Part shown: positions 45,456-52,844 of the stretch, piece by piece
Position numbering within the stretch: the first letter of the stretch is position 1
How the letters are laid out: each line of letters starts with the position of its first letter
Origin: Rickettsia typhi
GTDB taxonomy: Bacteria; Pseudomonadota; Alphaproteobacteria; Rickettsiales; UBA1997
DNA length: 52,844 nt
Direction of reading: 5' to 3'
Assembly: GCA_945862535.1 (NCBI GenBank)
Contig: CAMAYG010000009.1
Span: forward strand, 1 to 52,844
The notes under the pieces: model-generated
What the model was told of the DNA's origin: nothing
The model's database searches: none
The model's input: the letters and a program-made list of their open reading frames with translations, nothing else
Translations under genes and position numbers: made by a program

Positions 45456-46418
45456 ATGTCAAATCTAGTAAAATCCCGCAATAAAATATCTCTAATTGGC
45501 GCTGGTAATATCGGCGGTCAGCTTGCCAATCTTATTGCAATCAAAAATCTTGGCGATATCGTTTTGCTTGATGTGGCTTTGGGTGTTGCTAAAGGTAAGG
45601 CACTAGATCTTGAGCAATCGGGAGTTGTGGAAGGTTTTGATGCAAAAATAAAAGGAACAAACGATTATGCAGATATAGTCAATTCCGATGTCATTATCGT
45701 GACTGCAGGAATTGCCAGAAAGCCAGGAATGAGCCGTGACGATTTATTGTCAACTAATAGTGGCATAATTAAAACTATCGCCGAGGCAATTAAAAAATAT
45801 AGTCCCAATGCTTTTGTGATTGTTGTTACTAACCCTCTAGATGTTATGGTTGCATTAATGCAAAAATTTTCTGGCTTACCAACAAGTAAAGTTGTTGGGA
45901 TGGCTGGGGTTCTAGATTCTTCAAGAATGTCACTTTTTATTGCTAACGAACTTAATGTATCAATAAAAGATGTTAATTCTTGTGTTCTTGGTGGTCATGG
46001 CGATACAATGGTTCCTCTTATTCGCTATTCTACTGTTGGCGGTGTTCCAATTCCAGATCTTATTAAATCTGGCAAAATAACTCAACAGCAAGTAGAAAAC
46101 ATTATTCAAAGAACCCGCGATGGAGGAGCTGAAATTGTCAAGTTATTAGGTAATGGCTCTGCATTTTATGCACCAGCATCTTCTGCGATTGCTATGGCAG
46201 AAAGCTATATTAACAACAGAAAAAGAATACTTCCTGTTGCAACCTTTCTCAATGGTCATTACGGTGTTCATGGTATGTATATAGGTGTTCCTGCGGTTAT
46301 TGGCGGTGGCGGTGTAGAAAAAATTATTGAACTAGAGTTAAATCCGCAAGAAAAATCTGAATTCGATAAATCTGTTATTGCGGTAAAAGATCTGCTTTCT
46401 TTGGTTGAGAAAGTTTAG
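45456..46418 (+). CDS. mdh: Malate dehydrogenase
   Basis: This NAD-dependent enzyme oxidises malate to oxaloacetate in the TCA cycle. The 320-residue protein is of the LDH-like type common in Alphaproteobacteria. Motifs are [12 protein letters not shown] at the N-terminus, [25 protein letters not shown], and the catalytic His in [12 protein letters not shown]. The Arg in the mobile loop (RKPGMSR) indicates malate rather than lactate. ftsI follows 27 bases later, so a plsC-mdh-ftsI transcript is possible. Confidence 0.95.
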   Translation: MSNLVKSRNKISLIGAGNIGGQLANLIAIKNLGDIVLLDVALGVAKGKALDLEQSGVVEGFDAKIKGTNDYADIVNSDVIIVTAGIARKPGMSRDDLLSTNSGIIKTIAEAIKKYSPNAFVIVVTNPLDVMVALMQKFSGLPTSKVVGMAGVLDSSRMSLFIANELNVSIKDVNSCVLGGHGDTMVPLIRYSTVGGVPIPDLIKSGKITQQQVENIIQRTRDGGAEIVKLLGNGSAFYAPASSAIAMAESYINNRKRILPVATFLNGHYGVHGMYIGVPAVIGGGGVEKIIELELNPQEKSEFDKSVIAVKDLLSLVEKV

Positions 46419-46445
46419 TCAAGATAATTTAACAGCACTGGGGTT

Positions 46446-48080
46446 GTGGCTATTGAGTTAAACAATAATAAGAAAAGAGTCTTGGTTGTTTTTTTATCTA
46501 TTATTTGTGCCTTTCTTGTAATTTCTGCAACCCTAGTTAAAATTGCTTTTGTTGGCGATAAAGCTAAGATTAACAGAAAATACAGCAACCCACACCCCGA
46601 GAGGCGAGGAAAAATCTTTGATAGAAATAACATACTTCTGGCTTCCGATTTAAAAATAAATTCACTTTACATAAATACTATTTTATTAAAAAATCCGGAA
46701 GAAGAGCTTTTAAAGCTTTACAATGTCTTGCCAGATATCAATACCTCTGATTTATTAAAAAAAATTAACGACACAAAGAAAGCCAAAAACTGGATATTAA
46801 TAAAAAGAAATCTAACCCCGTTGCAGGTTGCAAAAGTTAATAATCTTAATATTGCAAGCTTTGTTTTTGAAGATAGTTTAACTAGAGTTTATCCGCAACG
46901 AGAAGTGGTAAGTCATATCATTGGTTATGTCGATGTAGACAGAAATGGTCTTGCAGGTATGGAGATGGCAAATAACGACTTACTTAGCGATTACGATAAT
47001 AATATAAATTTATCGCTAGATATTAGAGTCCAAGATATAGTCTATAACGAATTAAAAGAGGCTCTTGTAAAATATCGCGCCAAGGCTAATAGTGCCATTG
47101 TAATGAATATTCATAATGGCGAAATAATAGCCGCAGTATCTCTTCCTTCCTTCGATGCCAATTTGCAAAAAGAAGCAACCCCAGATCAAAGATTTAATCG
47201 TGTCGTAACTTCAACATATGAATTAGGTTCGATTTTTAAGGTTTTTACCAATGCCATTGCTTTTGATCGTAATATTATTAAAAAAACCGATCTTTACAAT
47301 GTTTCTCAGCCAGTTAAATATGGCAAATTCACTATTAACGACGACCATTACTATCAAGATCAGATGACCGTTGAAGAAGTTTTTGCCTATTCTTCTAATA
47401 TTGGCACTATGCAAATCGCCAAAAAAATTGGTATCGAAACACAGAAAGAATACCTAAAGAACCTTAATCTTCTCGATAAGCTTGCGGTAGATTTCCCAGG
47501 TTTAACTAGACCGCTATATTCTAAAGTGTGGCGAGAAATAAGTATGCTTACTATTTCTTACGGACACGGAATTGCCGTGACTCCACTGCATATGGCTTCT
47601 GCTTTTGCTGCGGTGGTTAACGGCGGAATTTACTATCAACCATCTTTCTTAAAAATTGACAGTGTGAATCGCTTTAATAGCCAGCAAGTGCCAAATAAGA
47701 GTAGGTTAGGTCACCGAGTTTTTAAGGAAAAAACTAGCAAAGAGATGTTGGATATGCTTAGAAAAGTAGTGGTTTATGGAACTGGAAGAAATGCTAATAT
47801 TGAAGGTTATGAAGTGGGGGGTAAAACTGGAACAGCAAATCGCGCTGAAAAAGGTGGTTATAACGAGAAATTAACAGTTGCTTCTTTTATTGCCACCTTT
47901 CCTGTTAGTAATCCACAATATTTAGTTTTAGCAGTTTTTGATCGGCCAAATTATATTTTTAATACTGGCGGTATGGTTGCAGCCCCAGTTGTGGGCAATA
48001 TAATTAAAAACATTGCACCAATTTTAGGAGTTAAACCAAATATCAAAAATAATAATATTGGTAGTAGCAAAACCAATTAG
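46446..48080 (+). CDS. ftsI: Peptidoglycan D,D-transpeptidase FtsI (PBP3)
   Basis: This class B penicillin-binding protein crosslinks septal peptidoglycan. The 544-residue protein has an N-terminal membrane anchor (about 12-36) followed by RRGKIFDRN. The transpeptidase domain has the active-site Ser262-x-x-Lys265 (GSIFK, where STFK is more common), the SSN triad at 316-318 and KTGTA from 460. It starts with GTG; no ATG fits better, because the membrane anchor begins at once. It lies outside a dcw cluster: no ftsL, murE or mraY neighbours are seen, which fits the scattered division genes of Rickettsiales. Confidence 0.92.
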   Translation: MAIELNNNKKRVLVVFLSIICAFLVISATLVKIAFVGDKAKINRKYSNPHPERRGKIFDRNNILLASDLKINSLYINTILLKNPEEELLKLYNVLPDINTSDLLKKINDTKKAKNWILIKRNLTPLQVAKVNNLNIASFVFEDSLTRVYPQREVVSHIIGYVDVDRNGLAGMEMANNDLLSDYDNNINLSLDIRVQDIVYNELKEALVKYRAKANSAIVMNIHNGEIIAAVSLPSFDANLQKEATPDQRFNRVVTSTYELGSIFKVFTNAIAFDRNIIKKTDLYNVSQPVKYGKFTINDDHYYQDQMTVEEVFAYSSNIGTMQIAKKIGIETQKEYLKNLNLLDKLAVDFPGLTRPLYSKVWREISMLTISYGHGIAVTPLHMASAFAAVVNGGIYYQPSFLKIDSVNRFNSQQVPNKSRLGHRVFKEKTSKEMLDMLRKVVVYGTGRNANIEGYEVGGKTGTANRAEKGGYNEKLTVASFIATFPVSNPQYLVLAVFDRPNYIFNTGGMVAAPVVGNIIKNIAPILGVKPNIKNNNIGSSKTN

Positions 48081-48256
48081 TTATTGTGATATTTGTTGAT
48101 AAATTGCAATAAATCTCTTGACTTTTTAAAAAGTAAATCGAAAATAACCTTACTTTATTTCCGCAATGATTCTAATTTTTCTTTGTTATAGCAAAGTCTT
48201 GACAGAAAAATAACAACATTCCGCAATTGCCAGTATCAATTCTGTAATTTACTTTT

Positions 48257-48382
48257 ATGAAAATCTTTAACTCACTAAAATCTGCAAAAAAACGTGACAA
48301 AAACTGTAAAGTTGTTCGCAGAAAGGGTAGACTCTATGTTATTAATAAAGTTAATCCTCGTTTTAAAGCTCGCCAAGGCTAA
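48257..48382 (+). CDS. rpmJ: 50S ribosomal protein L36
   Basis: This is a 41-residue basic protein of the large subunit, too short for ordinary ORF filters. It begins [17 protein letters not shown] and continues with [18 protein letters not shown], ending KARQG. This matches the alphaproteobacterial L36 (NSLK, RRKGRVYVINK, RFKARQG). It is the form without the four-ligand zinc ribbon: only Cys17 remains. A TTGACA lies at 48199-48204, upstream on the same strand, but without a clear -10 box. Confidence 0.93.
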   Translation: MKIFNSLKSAKKRDKNCKVVRRKGRLYVINKVNPRFKARQG

Positions 48383-48524
48383 TTATCTATTATTATTTAA
48401 GGTATATATATTTACTAGCAATTCTCAGATATTAATTTATCGATAGATCTGCTTAATTAAAAAGAAAATATCTTTATCAAACCCATCAAAATTGTCAATT
48501 GTTGCAAAATGGTAGCAAATAGTA

Positions 48525-49529
48525 GTGAAAATTATTAAATCAAACAATAAAGACGATAACGGAAGGTTTGCAACCAAAATCAGAATAGGTAGTCGCGACA
48601 GTAAGTTGGCTCTTATTCAAACCGCAGATGTCATTAGCAAAATTAATGCATTATTCCCCGAAATATCTTGCGAAATCTATAAAATAAAAACATCTGGCGA
48701 TAAAATTACCGACCGTGCTCTTTATGAAGTAGGTGGTAAAGCATTATTTATCAAAGAGCTAGAGGATGCAATAATAAATAAAGATATCGATGTTGCAGTT
48801 CATTCTGCAAAAGATCTGCCACCATTTATTTCTAGCAAGACAAAAATATCGGCAACCTTAGCTCGAGCTAAGGTTGAAGACTGTCTAGTTTCTAATCTAT
48901 ACAATAACTTAAATTCCCTTCCTAGCAATGCAATAATTGGCACATGCTCGCCTCGTCGTAAAGCTATTTTAGAAAAAATATCTTATGATCTGGGTTATGA
49001 TTGGCAAATATCACCTCTTCGTGGCAATATAGAAACAAGAATTAACAAGCTAGACAAAAAGCAATATGATGCAATTATTCTTGCTTCTTGTGCATTAGAA
49101 AGACTTGGTTATGAAAATAGAATAAGCTCAATATTGGCGAAAGATGAATTTATTCCTGCTGGTGGTCAGGGCTTTTTGGTTGTGCAAAGCGGAGCAGAAA
49201 ACTCTTCTATTAACAAAATAATAAAAGAAATCAATAACGGTATCGGCGAGCTAGAATTATTATCTGAGAGAACTTTTTTGCAAAATCTTGGGGCATCTTG
49301 CTTCTCGCCCGTTTCGGTTTATGCTAAAATCAACAACAGCTTATTAAATATCAAAGCAAAAATATATAGCTCCAACGGCTTGGAAAGCTTTTACCAATCT
49401 GTTAATTGCCCTATTGATTTTAATAATAATAACGATGCTATAAAGACCGCAGTAAATGCTGGTATTGATTTAGCTAATATTTTCAAAGAACAAGCCAGGG
49501 ATTTACTGCAAAAAATAATTTGCAATTAA
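48525..49529 (+). CDS. hemC: Porphobilinogen deaminase (hydroxymethylbilane synthase)
   Basis: HemC polymerises four porphobilinogens into hydroxymethylbilane on the way to heme. The 334-residue protein has RIGSRDSKLALIQT, KIKTSGDKI, GGKALFIKELEDAI, AVHSAKDLPP and GTCSPRRKA. The dipyrromethane cofactor Cys259 is in LGASCFSPV. It is about 20-25 residues longer than usual, from a short N-terminal extension before RIGSRDS. It begins with GTG at 48525; an ATG-initiated shorter form is not available before the conserved core. It is followed by leuA at a 55-base distance from the ATG. Confidence 0.93.
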   Translation: MKIIKSNNKDDNGRFATKIRIGSRDSKLALIQTADVISKINALFPEISCEIYKIKTSGDKITDRALYEVGGKALFIKELEDAIINKDIDVAVHSAKDLPPFISSKTKISATLARAKVEDCLVSNLYNNLNSLPSNAIIGTCSPRRKAILEKISYDLGYDWQISPLRGNIETRINKLDKKQYDAIILASCALERLGYENRISSILAKDEFIPAGGQGFLVVQSGAENSSINKIIKEINNGIGELELLSERTFLQNLGASCFSPVSVYAKINNSLLNIKAKIYSSNGLESFYQSVNCPIDFNNNNDAIKTAVNAGIDLANIFKEQARDLLQKIICN

Positions 49530-49584
49530 TGTTGCCAAAGTTTAATTTATATATTATCAATATTTGTCCAAACCTTTATTTAAA

Positions 49585-51105
49585 ATGAATTATCAAGAAA
49601 ATCTTATAATATTCGACACAACACTTCGTGATGGAGAGCAGGCACCAGGAGCAACAATGAACCTAGAAGAAAAGTTGCTAATTGCCAAGGAGCTCGAAAA
49701 AATGGGTGTCGATGTGATTGAGGCTGGCTTTCCAATTGCATCTGAAGGTGACTTTATGGCGGTAAAAAAAATTGCCGATACAATTAAAAATTCGGCGGTT
49801 TGCGGATTGTCTCGTGCAAAAAGAAGCGATATAGAAAGAACTGCCGAAGCAATATCTAAAGCTACTAGACCACGAATACATACATTTTTAGCAACTAGTA
49901 AAATTCATATGCAATACAAGCTAAAAATGGACGAAGAACAAGTGTTGGATGCAATTAAAACCAGTGTATCTTTGGCTCGTAATTTAGTTGCCGAAGTAGA
50001 TTGGTCTCCGGAAGATGCAACAAGATCTACTAAAGACTTCTTGTTTAAAGCAATAGAAACCGCAATAAAATATGGTGCCAATACAATAAATATACCAGAT
50101 ACAGTGGGTTACACTACCCCAGAAGAATATTTTGAATTAATTACTGCAATACGAAATAATGTTGCCAATATCGATAAGGTAATAATTTCTGCTCATTGCC
50201 ATAACGATCTAGGTTTAGCTGTTGCCAATTCTTTAGCGGCAATTACCGCTGGGGCTAGGCAAATCGAATGCACAATAAATGGAATTGGCGAAAGAGCAGG
50301 AAATGCAGCTCTTGAAGAAATAGTTATGGCAATCAAAACTCGTGCCGATTTTTATAAAATCAACACTAAAATCGACACAACACAAATTAGCAGAATTTCT
50401 AAATTAGTTTCTACAATTACTGGTTTTGCAATTCAGCCAAACAAGGCTATTGTTGGAGCCAATGCATTTGCTCATGAAAGCGGAATTCATCAGGATGGCA
50501 TATTAAAGAACAGATCGACATATGAAATTATGTCTCCGCAATCTATTGGTCTAGACAAAAATTCGTTAGTTCTTGGCAAGTTGTCGGGCAGGGCGGCATT
50601 AAAAGATAAGCTTGCTTCGATGAACTATCAACTATCGGAAGAGCAATTTACAGATTTCTTTACTCAGTTTAAAAGCTTAGCAGATCGTAAAAAACAAATT
50701 CATGATGAAGACTTAATTCAAATCATCGATTCTTCGATCGTCAAAAAAAATAACAACCTGCAATTGGTAAATTTAGCAGTTAATTCGGCTAATGACAATT
50801 CTACAGAGGTAAATATTACCATAAATGTTAATCAAGAGTTAAAAAATATTTCCTGTCATTCTTTATTTGGTCCGATCGATGCAATTTTTCTTGCAATAAA
50901 AAGCATTATTCCTCACGAGGCTAAGCTAGATTTATATCAGGTTCATGCAGTAACAGAAGGAAGTGATGCACAGGCTAGTGCAATAGTTCGCCTTGAAAAA
51001 GATGGAAAAATATATACCGCAAATGGTTCAGACACTAATGTTTTAGTTGCTTCAGCGGTTGCTTATCTAAATTCTCTTAACAAATTATTATCCTTAAACA
51101 GTTAA
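49585..51105 (+). CDS. leuA: 2-isopropylmalate synthase
   Basis: LeuA condenses acetyl-CoA with 2-oxoisovalerate, the first step of leucine synthesis. It has [36 protein letters not shown], the metal-binding [16 protein letters not shown], and the signature [33 protein letters not shown] precedes the C-terminal regulatory domain (about 390-500), which would bind leucine. It is 506 residues from the ATG at 49585. A TTG seven codons upstream (49564) keeps the frame, but the ATG fits family starts better. leuB, leuC and leuD are not in the window. Two unrecognised genes follow closely. Confidence 0.94.
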   Translation: MNYQENLIIFDTTLRDGEQAPGATMNLEEKLLIAKELEKMGVDVIEAGFPIASEGDFMAVKKIADTIKNSAVCGLSRAKRSDIERTAEAISKATRPRIHTFLATSKIHMQYKLKMDEEQVLDAIKTSVSLARNLVAEVDWSPEDATRSTKDFLFKAIETAIKYGANTINIPDTVGYTTPEEYFELITAIRNNVANIDKVIISAHCHNDLGLAVANSLAAITAGARQIECTINGIGERAGNAALEEIVMAIKTRADFYKINTKIDTTQISRISKLVSTITGFAIQPNKAIVGANAFAHESGIHQDGILKNRSTYEIMSPQSIGLDKNSLVLGKLSGRAALKDKLASMNYQLSEEQFTDFFTQFKSLADRKKQIHDEDLIQIIDSSIVKKNNNLQLVNLAVNSANDNSTEVNITINVNQELKNISCHSLFGPIDAIFLAIKSIIPHEAKLDLYQVHAVTEGSDAQASAIVRLEKDGKIYTANGSDTNVLVASAVAYLNSLNKLLSLNS

Positions 51106-51108
51106 GTT

Positions 51109-51780
51109 ATGCCAAAAAAATACTTCGATAAAAATAACAGTAGTTCACTATTTCAACAATCTTCTGGTCTTGGCGGTCTAATATTAAAGTCTAATACTGC
51201 TAATTACGATTCTTTAAAATCTGCTGACAACATCAAGGTTAAAAATACTGCCCAAGAATATAAAATTAGAGAAGTGAGATCTGATATTTTTCACAAAGAA
51301 GGTATAAAAAACAACAAGACCTCGGTAACAGAAAAACCAAAATCCTTAGGCTTGTTTAATCCTAATTATAAAGGTGATAATCAAGTTCTTTACAGCACAA
51401 AACAAGGCTCAAAAAAACTTCTCAATGTTGCTAAAAATAATTCAACTTTATTCAGAGACGAAGCTAAGTCAACACCTGCGACTACTAGTGGTAAAAAGCA
51501 TTATCAAACAAATCATGTAGTTAAGCCATATTCCTTTGCTTCAGGCGATAATAACGGCAAAACTTATCATAAAAAACACCATAGCTATAATCAAAATCTG
51601 TGTTCTTTACAATTTTCTACTATCAACGAAGAAACTTTCAATTATCCTAAAATATCAACCTATTATCGCTCTAATACTAACAATAGCAGTAGTGTTTTTG
51701 CCTTATTATCACCATCTTCAAGCAATATCTACAATGCTTCACATTCTAACCTAAAGAATTCTTTCTGCAAAGAAGTGTAG
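51109..51780 (+). CDS. Hypothetical Ser/Asn/Lys-rich protein
   Basis: This 223-residue protein is of no recognised family. It begins three bases after the leuA stop, so it is probably cotranslated with leuA or with the next gene. The sequence is hydrophilic and low in complexity: Ser, Asn, Lys and Tyr dominate, with runs such as TNNSSSVFALLSPSSSN near the end and several His pairs (HKKHH). No signal peptide, membrane segment, Cys cluster or nucleotide motif is visible. It looks intrinsically disordered. Coding is supported by an ATG start, length and the tight spacing, not by homology. Confidence 0.6.
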   Translation: MPKKYFDKNNSSSLFQQSSGLGGLILKSNTANYDSLKSADNIKVKNTAQEYKIREVRSDIFHKEGIKNNKTSVTEKPKSLGLFNPNYKGDNQVLYSTKQGSKKLLNVAKNNSTLFRDEAKSTPATTSGKKHYQTNHVVKPYSFASGDNNGKTYHKKHHSYNQNLCSLQFSTINEETFNYPKISTYYRSNTNNSSSVFALLSPSSSNIYNASHSNLKNSFCKEV

Positions 51781-51809
51781 AAATAAGTCTATTAAGTTGT
51801 GCAAAAATT

Positions 51810-52616
51810 ATGAAAGAAGAACTAAGAACTGCCTTTGGCAGAATAACAAATTACACCGAAAAACAAGAAAATGTTGATGGTGAAATAATTACCAAAAGAT
51901 TATTTAATCTTGAAAAAGAATGTTGCGGTATTCCTGTAAAGCTAACAATTAGCAACTCAAAATATTACGATAAATTTCTCCATAAGAATATTAGAAGCGA
52001 AGAGCAATTCCGCAGAAACATTAATCAAAACTGGGAAAATCTAAAATTCTTTTTTAGCTTTAGGGAAGGAGAAGAGATTGGAATTATGTATGTCGTTAGA
52101 GAAATAAACAATGTAGAAAAAAATATTTTTAGGAACTTTTTTGTTTCCAAATCACAATACGATAATTATATTGCCAGCACCTCTAATTTTGCAAGTCAAG
52201 ACTTCCTTACTGAATTTAACGATGTAGTCCATATATTAAAGTTTTTTTCTTATATCGTTCTAAATACTAAAAATAATTGCAACTTAGAAGAGTTTAGAAA
52301 AATTAGTGCAGAAACAAATCGTAAAGTAATTTTAGATAAAATTAAAGAAATGTCCCAAGAAGATAGAGAAGATTTTTTTGAATTACTTAGCTCTACAATA
52401 GAAGAGATAGAATATAACCAAGAAATAGATCGTTTTATATATCGCCAAGTCAGGGGAATAAACGACAGAACAAAGCAAAATCTATATTTAATGGAAACTG
52501 GAGACAGCAAGGCAATGCTTTATTATATATTGACTAATTTAAGAAATGGTTTCGAAATGCCACAAAGCAAAAAAAATCAAACAAATAATGCTGTTATTGA
52601 CAACCCCTTTAAATAG
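51810..52616 (+). CDS. Hypothetical protein
   Basis: This 268-residue protein is of no recognised family. It begins 29 bases after the preceding hypothetical gene on the same strand. It looks globular and soluble, with mixed alpha/beta character: an N-terminal part rich in strands (FFFSFREGEEIGIMYVVREI near 90-110), and a C-terminal half rich in charged helices (EMSQEDREDFFELLSSTIEE near 180-200). A short Asn/Gln/Lys tail ends it. A CC pair occurs near residue 37. No signal peptide or membrane helix is seen. Function is unknown; association with the Ser/Asn-rich gene upstream is suggested by position only. Confidence 0.7.
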   Translation: MKEELRTAFGRITNYTEKQENVDGEIITKRLFNLEKECCGIPVKLTISNSKYYDKFLHKNIRSEEQFRRNINQNWENLKFFFSFREGEEIGIMYVVREINNVEKNIFRNFFVSKSQYDNYIASTSNFASQDFLTEFNDVVHILKFFSYIVLNTKNNCNLEEFRKISAETNRKVILDKIKEMSQEDREDFFELLSSTIEEIEYNQEIDRFIYRQVRGINDRTKQNLYLMETGDSKAMLYYILTNLRNGFEMPQSKKNQTNNAVIDNPFK

Positions 52617-52762
52617 TCCATCCTGAAATACCTCTCTACCCCATATTTCTCTTGCCTTTATAGAACTTTTTAACTATCTTTTTTTGCCAGAAATCGGGGC
52701 ACAACCCACACCTGTCGAAAGTTCCCAAAACTCTTGATAATTAACGATAAAATAGGAAATTA

Positions 52763-52844
52763 ATGGCAGTTCAAGTTATCACTAGAATTGATGACTTGGT
52801 TGATTTTTTAAAAACCAAACTGCTATATATGAAACCTTTAAATA
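52763..52844 (+). CDS. Start of an unrecognised gene (cut by window end)
   Basis: An ATG at 52763 opens a frame that stays open to the window end (27 codons), beginning MAVQVITRIDDLVDFLKTKL. An AGGA at 52754-52757, six bases before the ATG, is one of the few Shine-Dalgarno-like sequences seen here. Too little is present to identify the product. Confidence 0.45.
   Translation, partial: MAVQVITRIDDLVDFLKTKLLYMKPLN

Overview
The window is about 52.8 kb of AT-rich DNA (roughly two thirds A+T by eye). It is densely packed with bacterial housekeeping genes and looks like a chromosome segment of an alphaproteobacterium. The ribosomal protein L36 is the 41-residue form ending in KARQG that is typical of Alphaproteobacteria. 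Other genes in keeping with that class are sucA-sucB as a pair, rpsA followed by sppA, a class I dihydroorotase and XerC. The A+T richness, an AmpG permease, a MORN-repeat protein and a Ser/Thr/Asn-repeat surface protein suggest a host-associated lineage (Rickettsiales- or Holosporales-like). However, leuA, metZ, proA and bioB are present, and most Rickettsiaceae and Anaplasmataceae lack leuA and metZ. An amino-acid-competent relative, with a Deianiraea-like lifestyle for example, is possible. That placement is inference. Most start codons have no recognisable Shine-Dalgarno sequence.

Layout. Positions 1-138 are the 3' end of the RNase P RNA, followed by a MORN-repeat protein (+) and a decayed stretch. 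A minus-strand block follows: ubiE, a small probable lipoprotein, an AraM-type glycerol-1-phosphate dehydrogenase and xerC form a tight operon, with waaA-galU, pyrC and bioB upstream. rlmH (+) diverges from bioB. Next on the minus strand are mlaE, tRNA-Val(GAC), acpP and rpsA-sppA. A plus-strand type I restriction-modification operon (hsdM-hsdS-hsdR plus a YgjP-type zinc metallopeptidase, 15.6-23.0 kb) lies between rpsA and tsaE. It is followed by the repeat-rich single-pass membrane protein, uvrD/pcrA, ampG, metZ and a frameshifted gene for an acidic Ser-rich protein.

From 31.5 to 44 kb most genes are on the minus strand: sucB-sucA, tRNA-Met(CAT), pyrH-prfA, slt, proA, ispA and a rhodanese. 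A VanX-type D,D-dipeptidase is on the plus strand there. From 44.4 kb to the end everything reads plus: tRNA-Thr(TGT), plsC, mdh, ftsI, rpmJ, hemC, leuA, two unrecognised genes and the start of a third.

The genes cover TCA enzymes (sucA, sucB, mdh), translation (rpsA, rpmJ, prfA, rlmH, tsaE, three tRNAs, rnpB), envelope and peptidoglycan metabolism (waaA, galU, mlaE, plsC, ftsI, slt, ampG, VanX), pyrimidine synthesis (pyrC, pyrH), and quinone, heme and isoprenoid synthesis (ubiE, hemC, ispA). Less ordinary elements are the restriction operon with its metallopeptidase, the sequon-rich repeat protein, the G1P dehydrogenase operon, two large hairpins, the frameshifted gene, the orphan pair after leuA, and many short tandem duplications inside and between genes.
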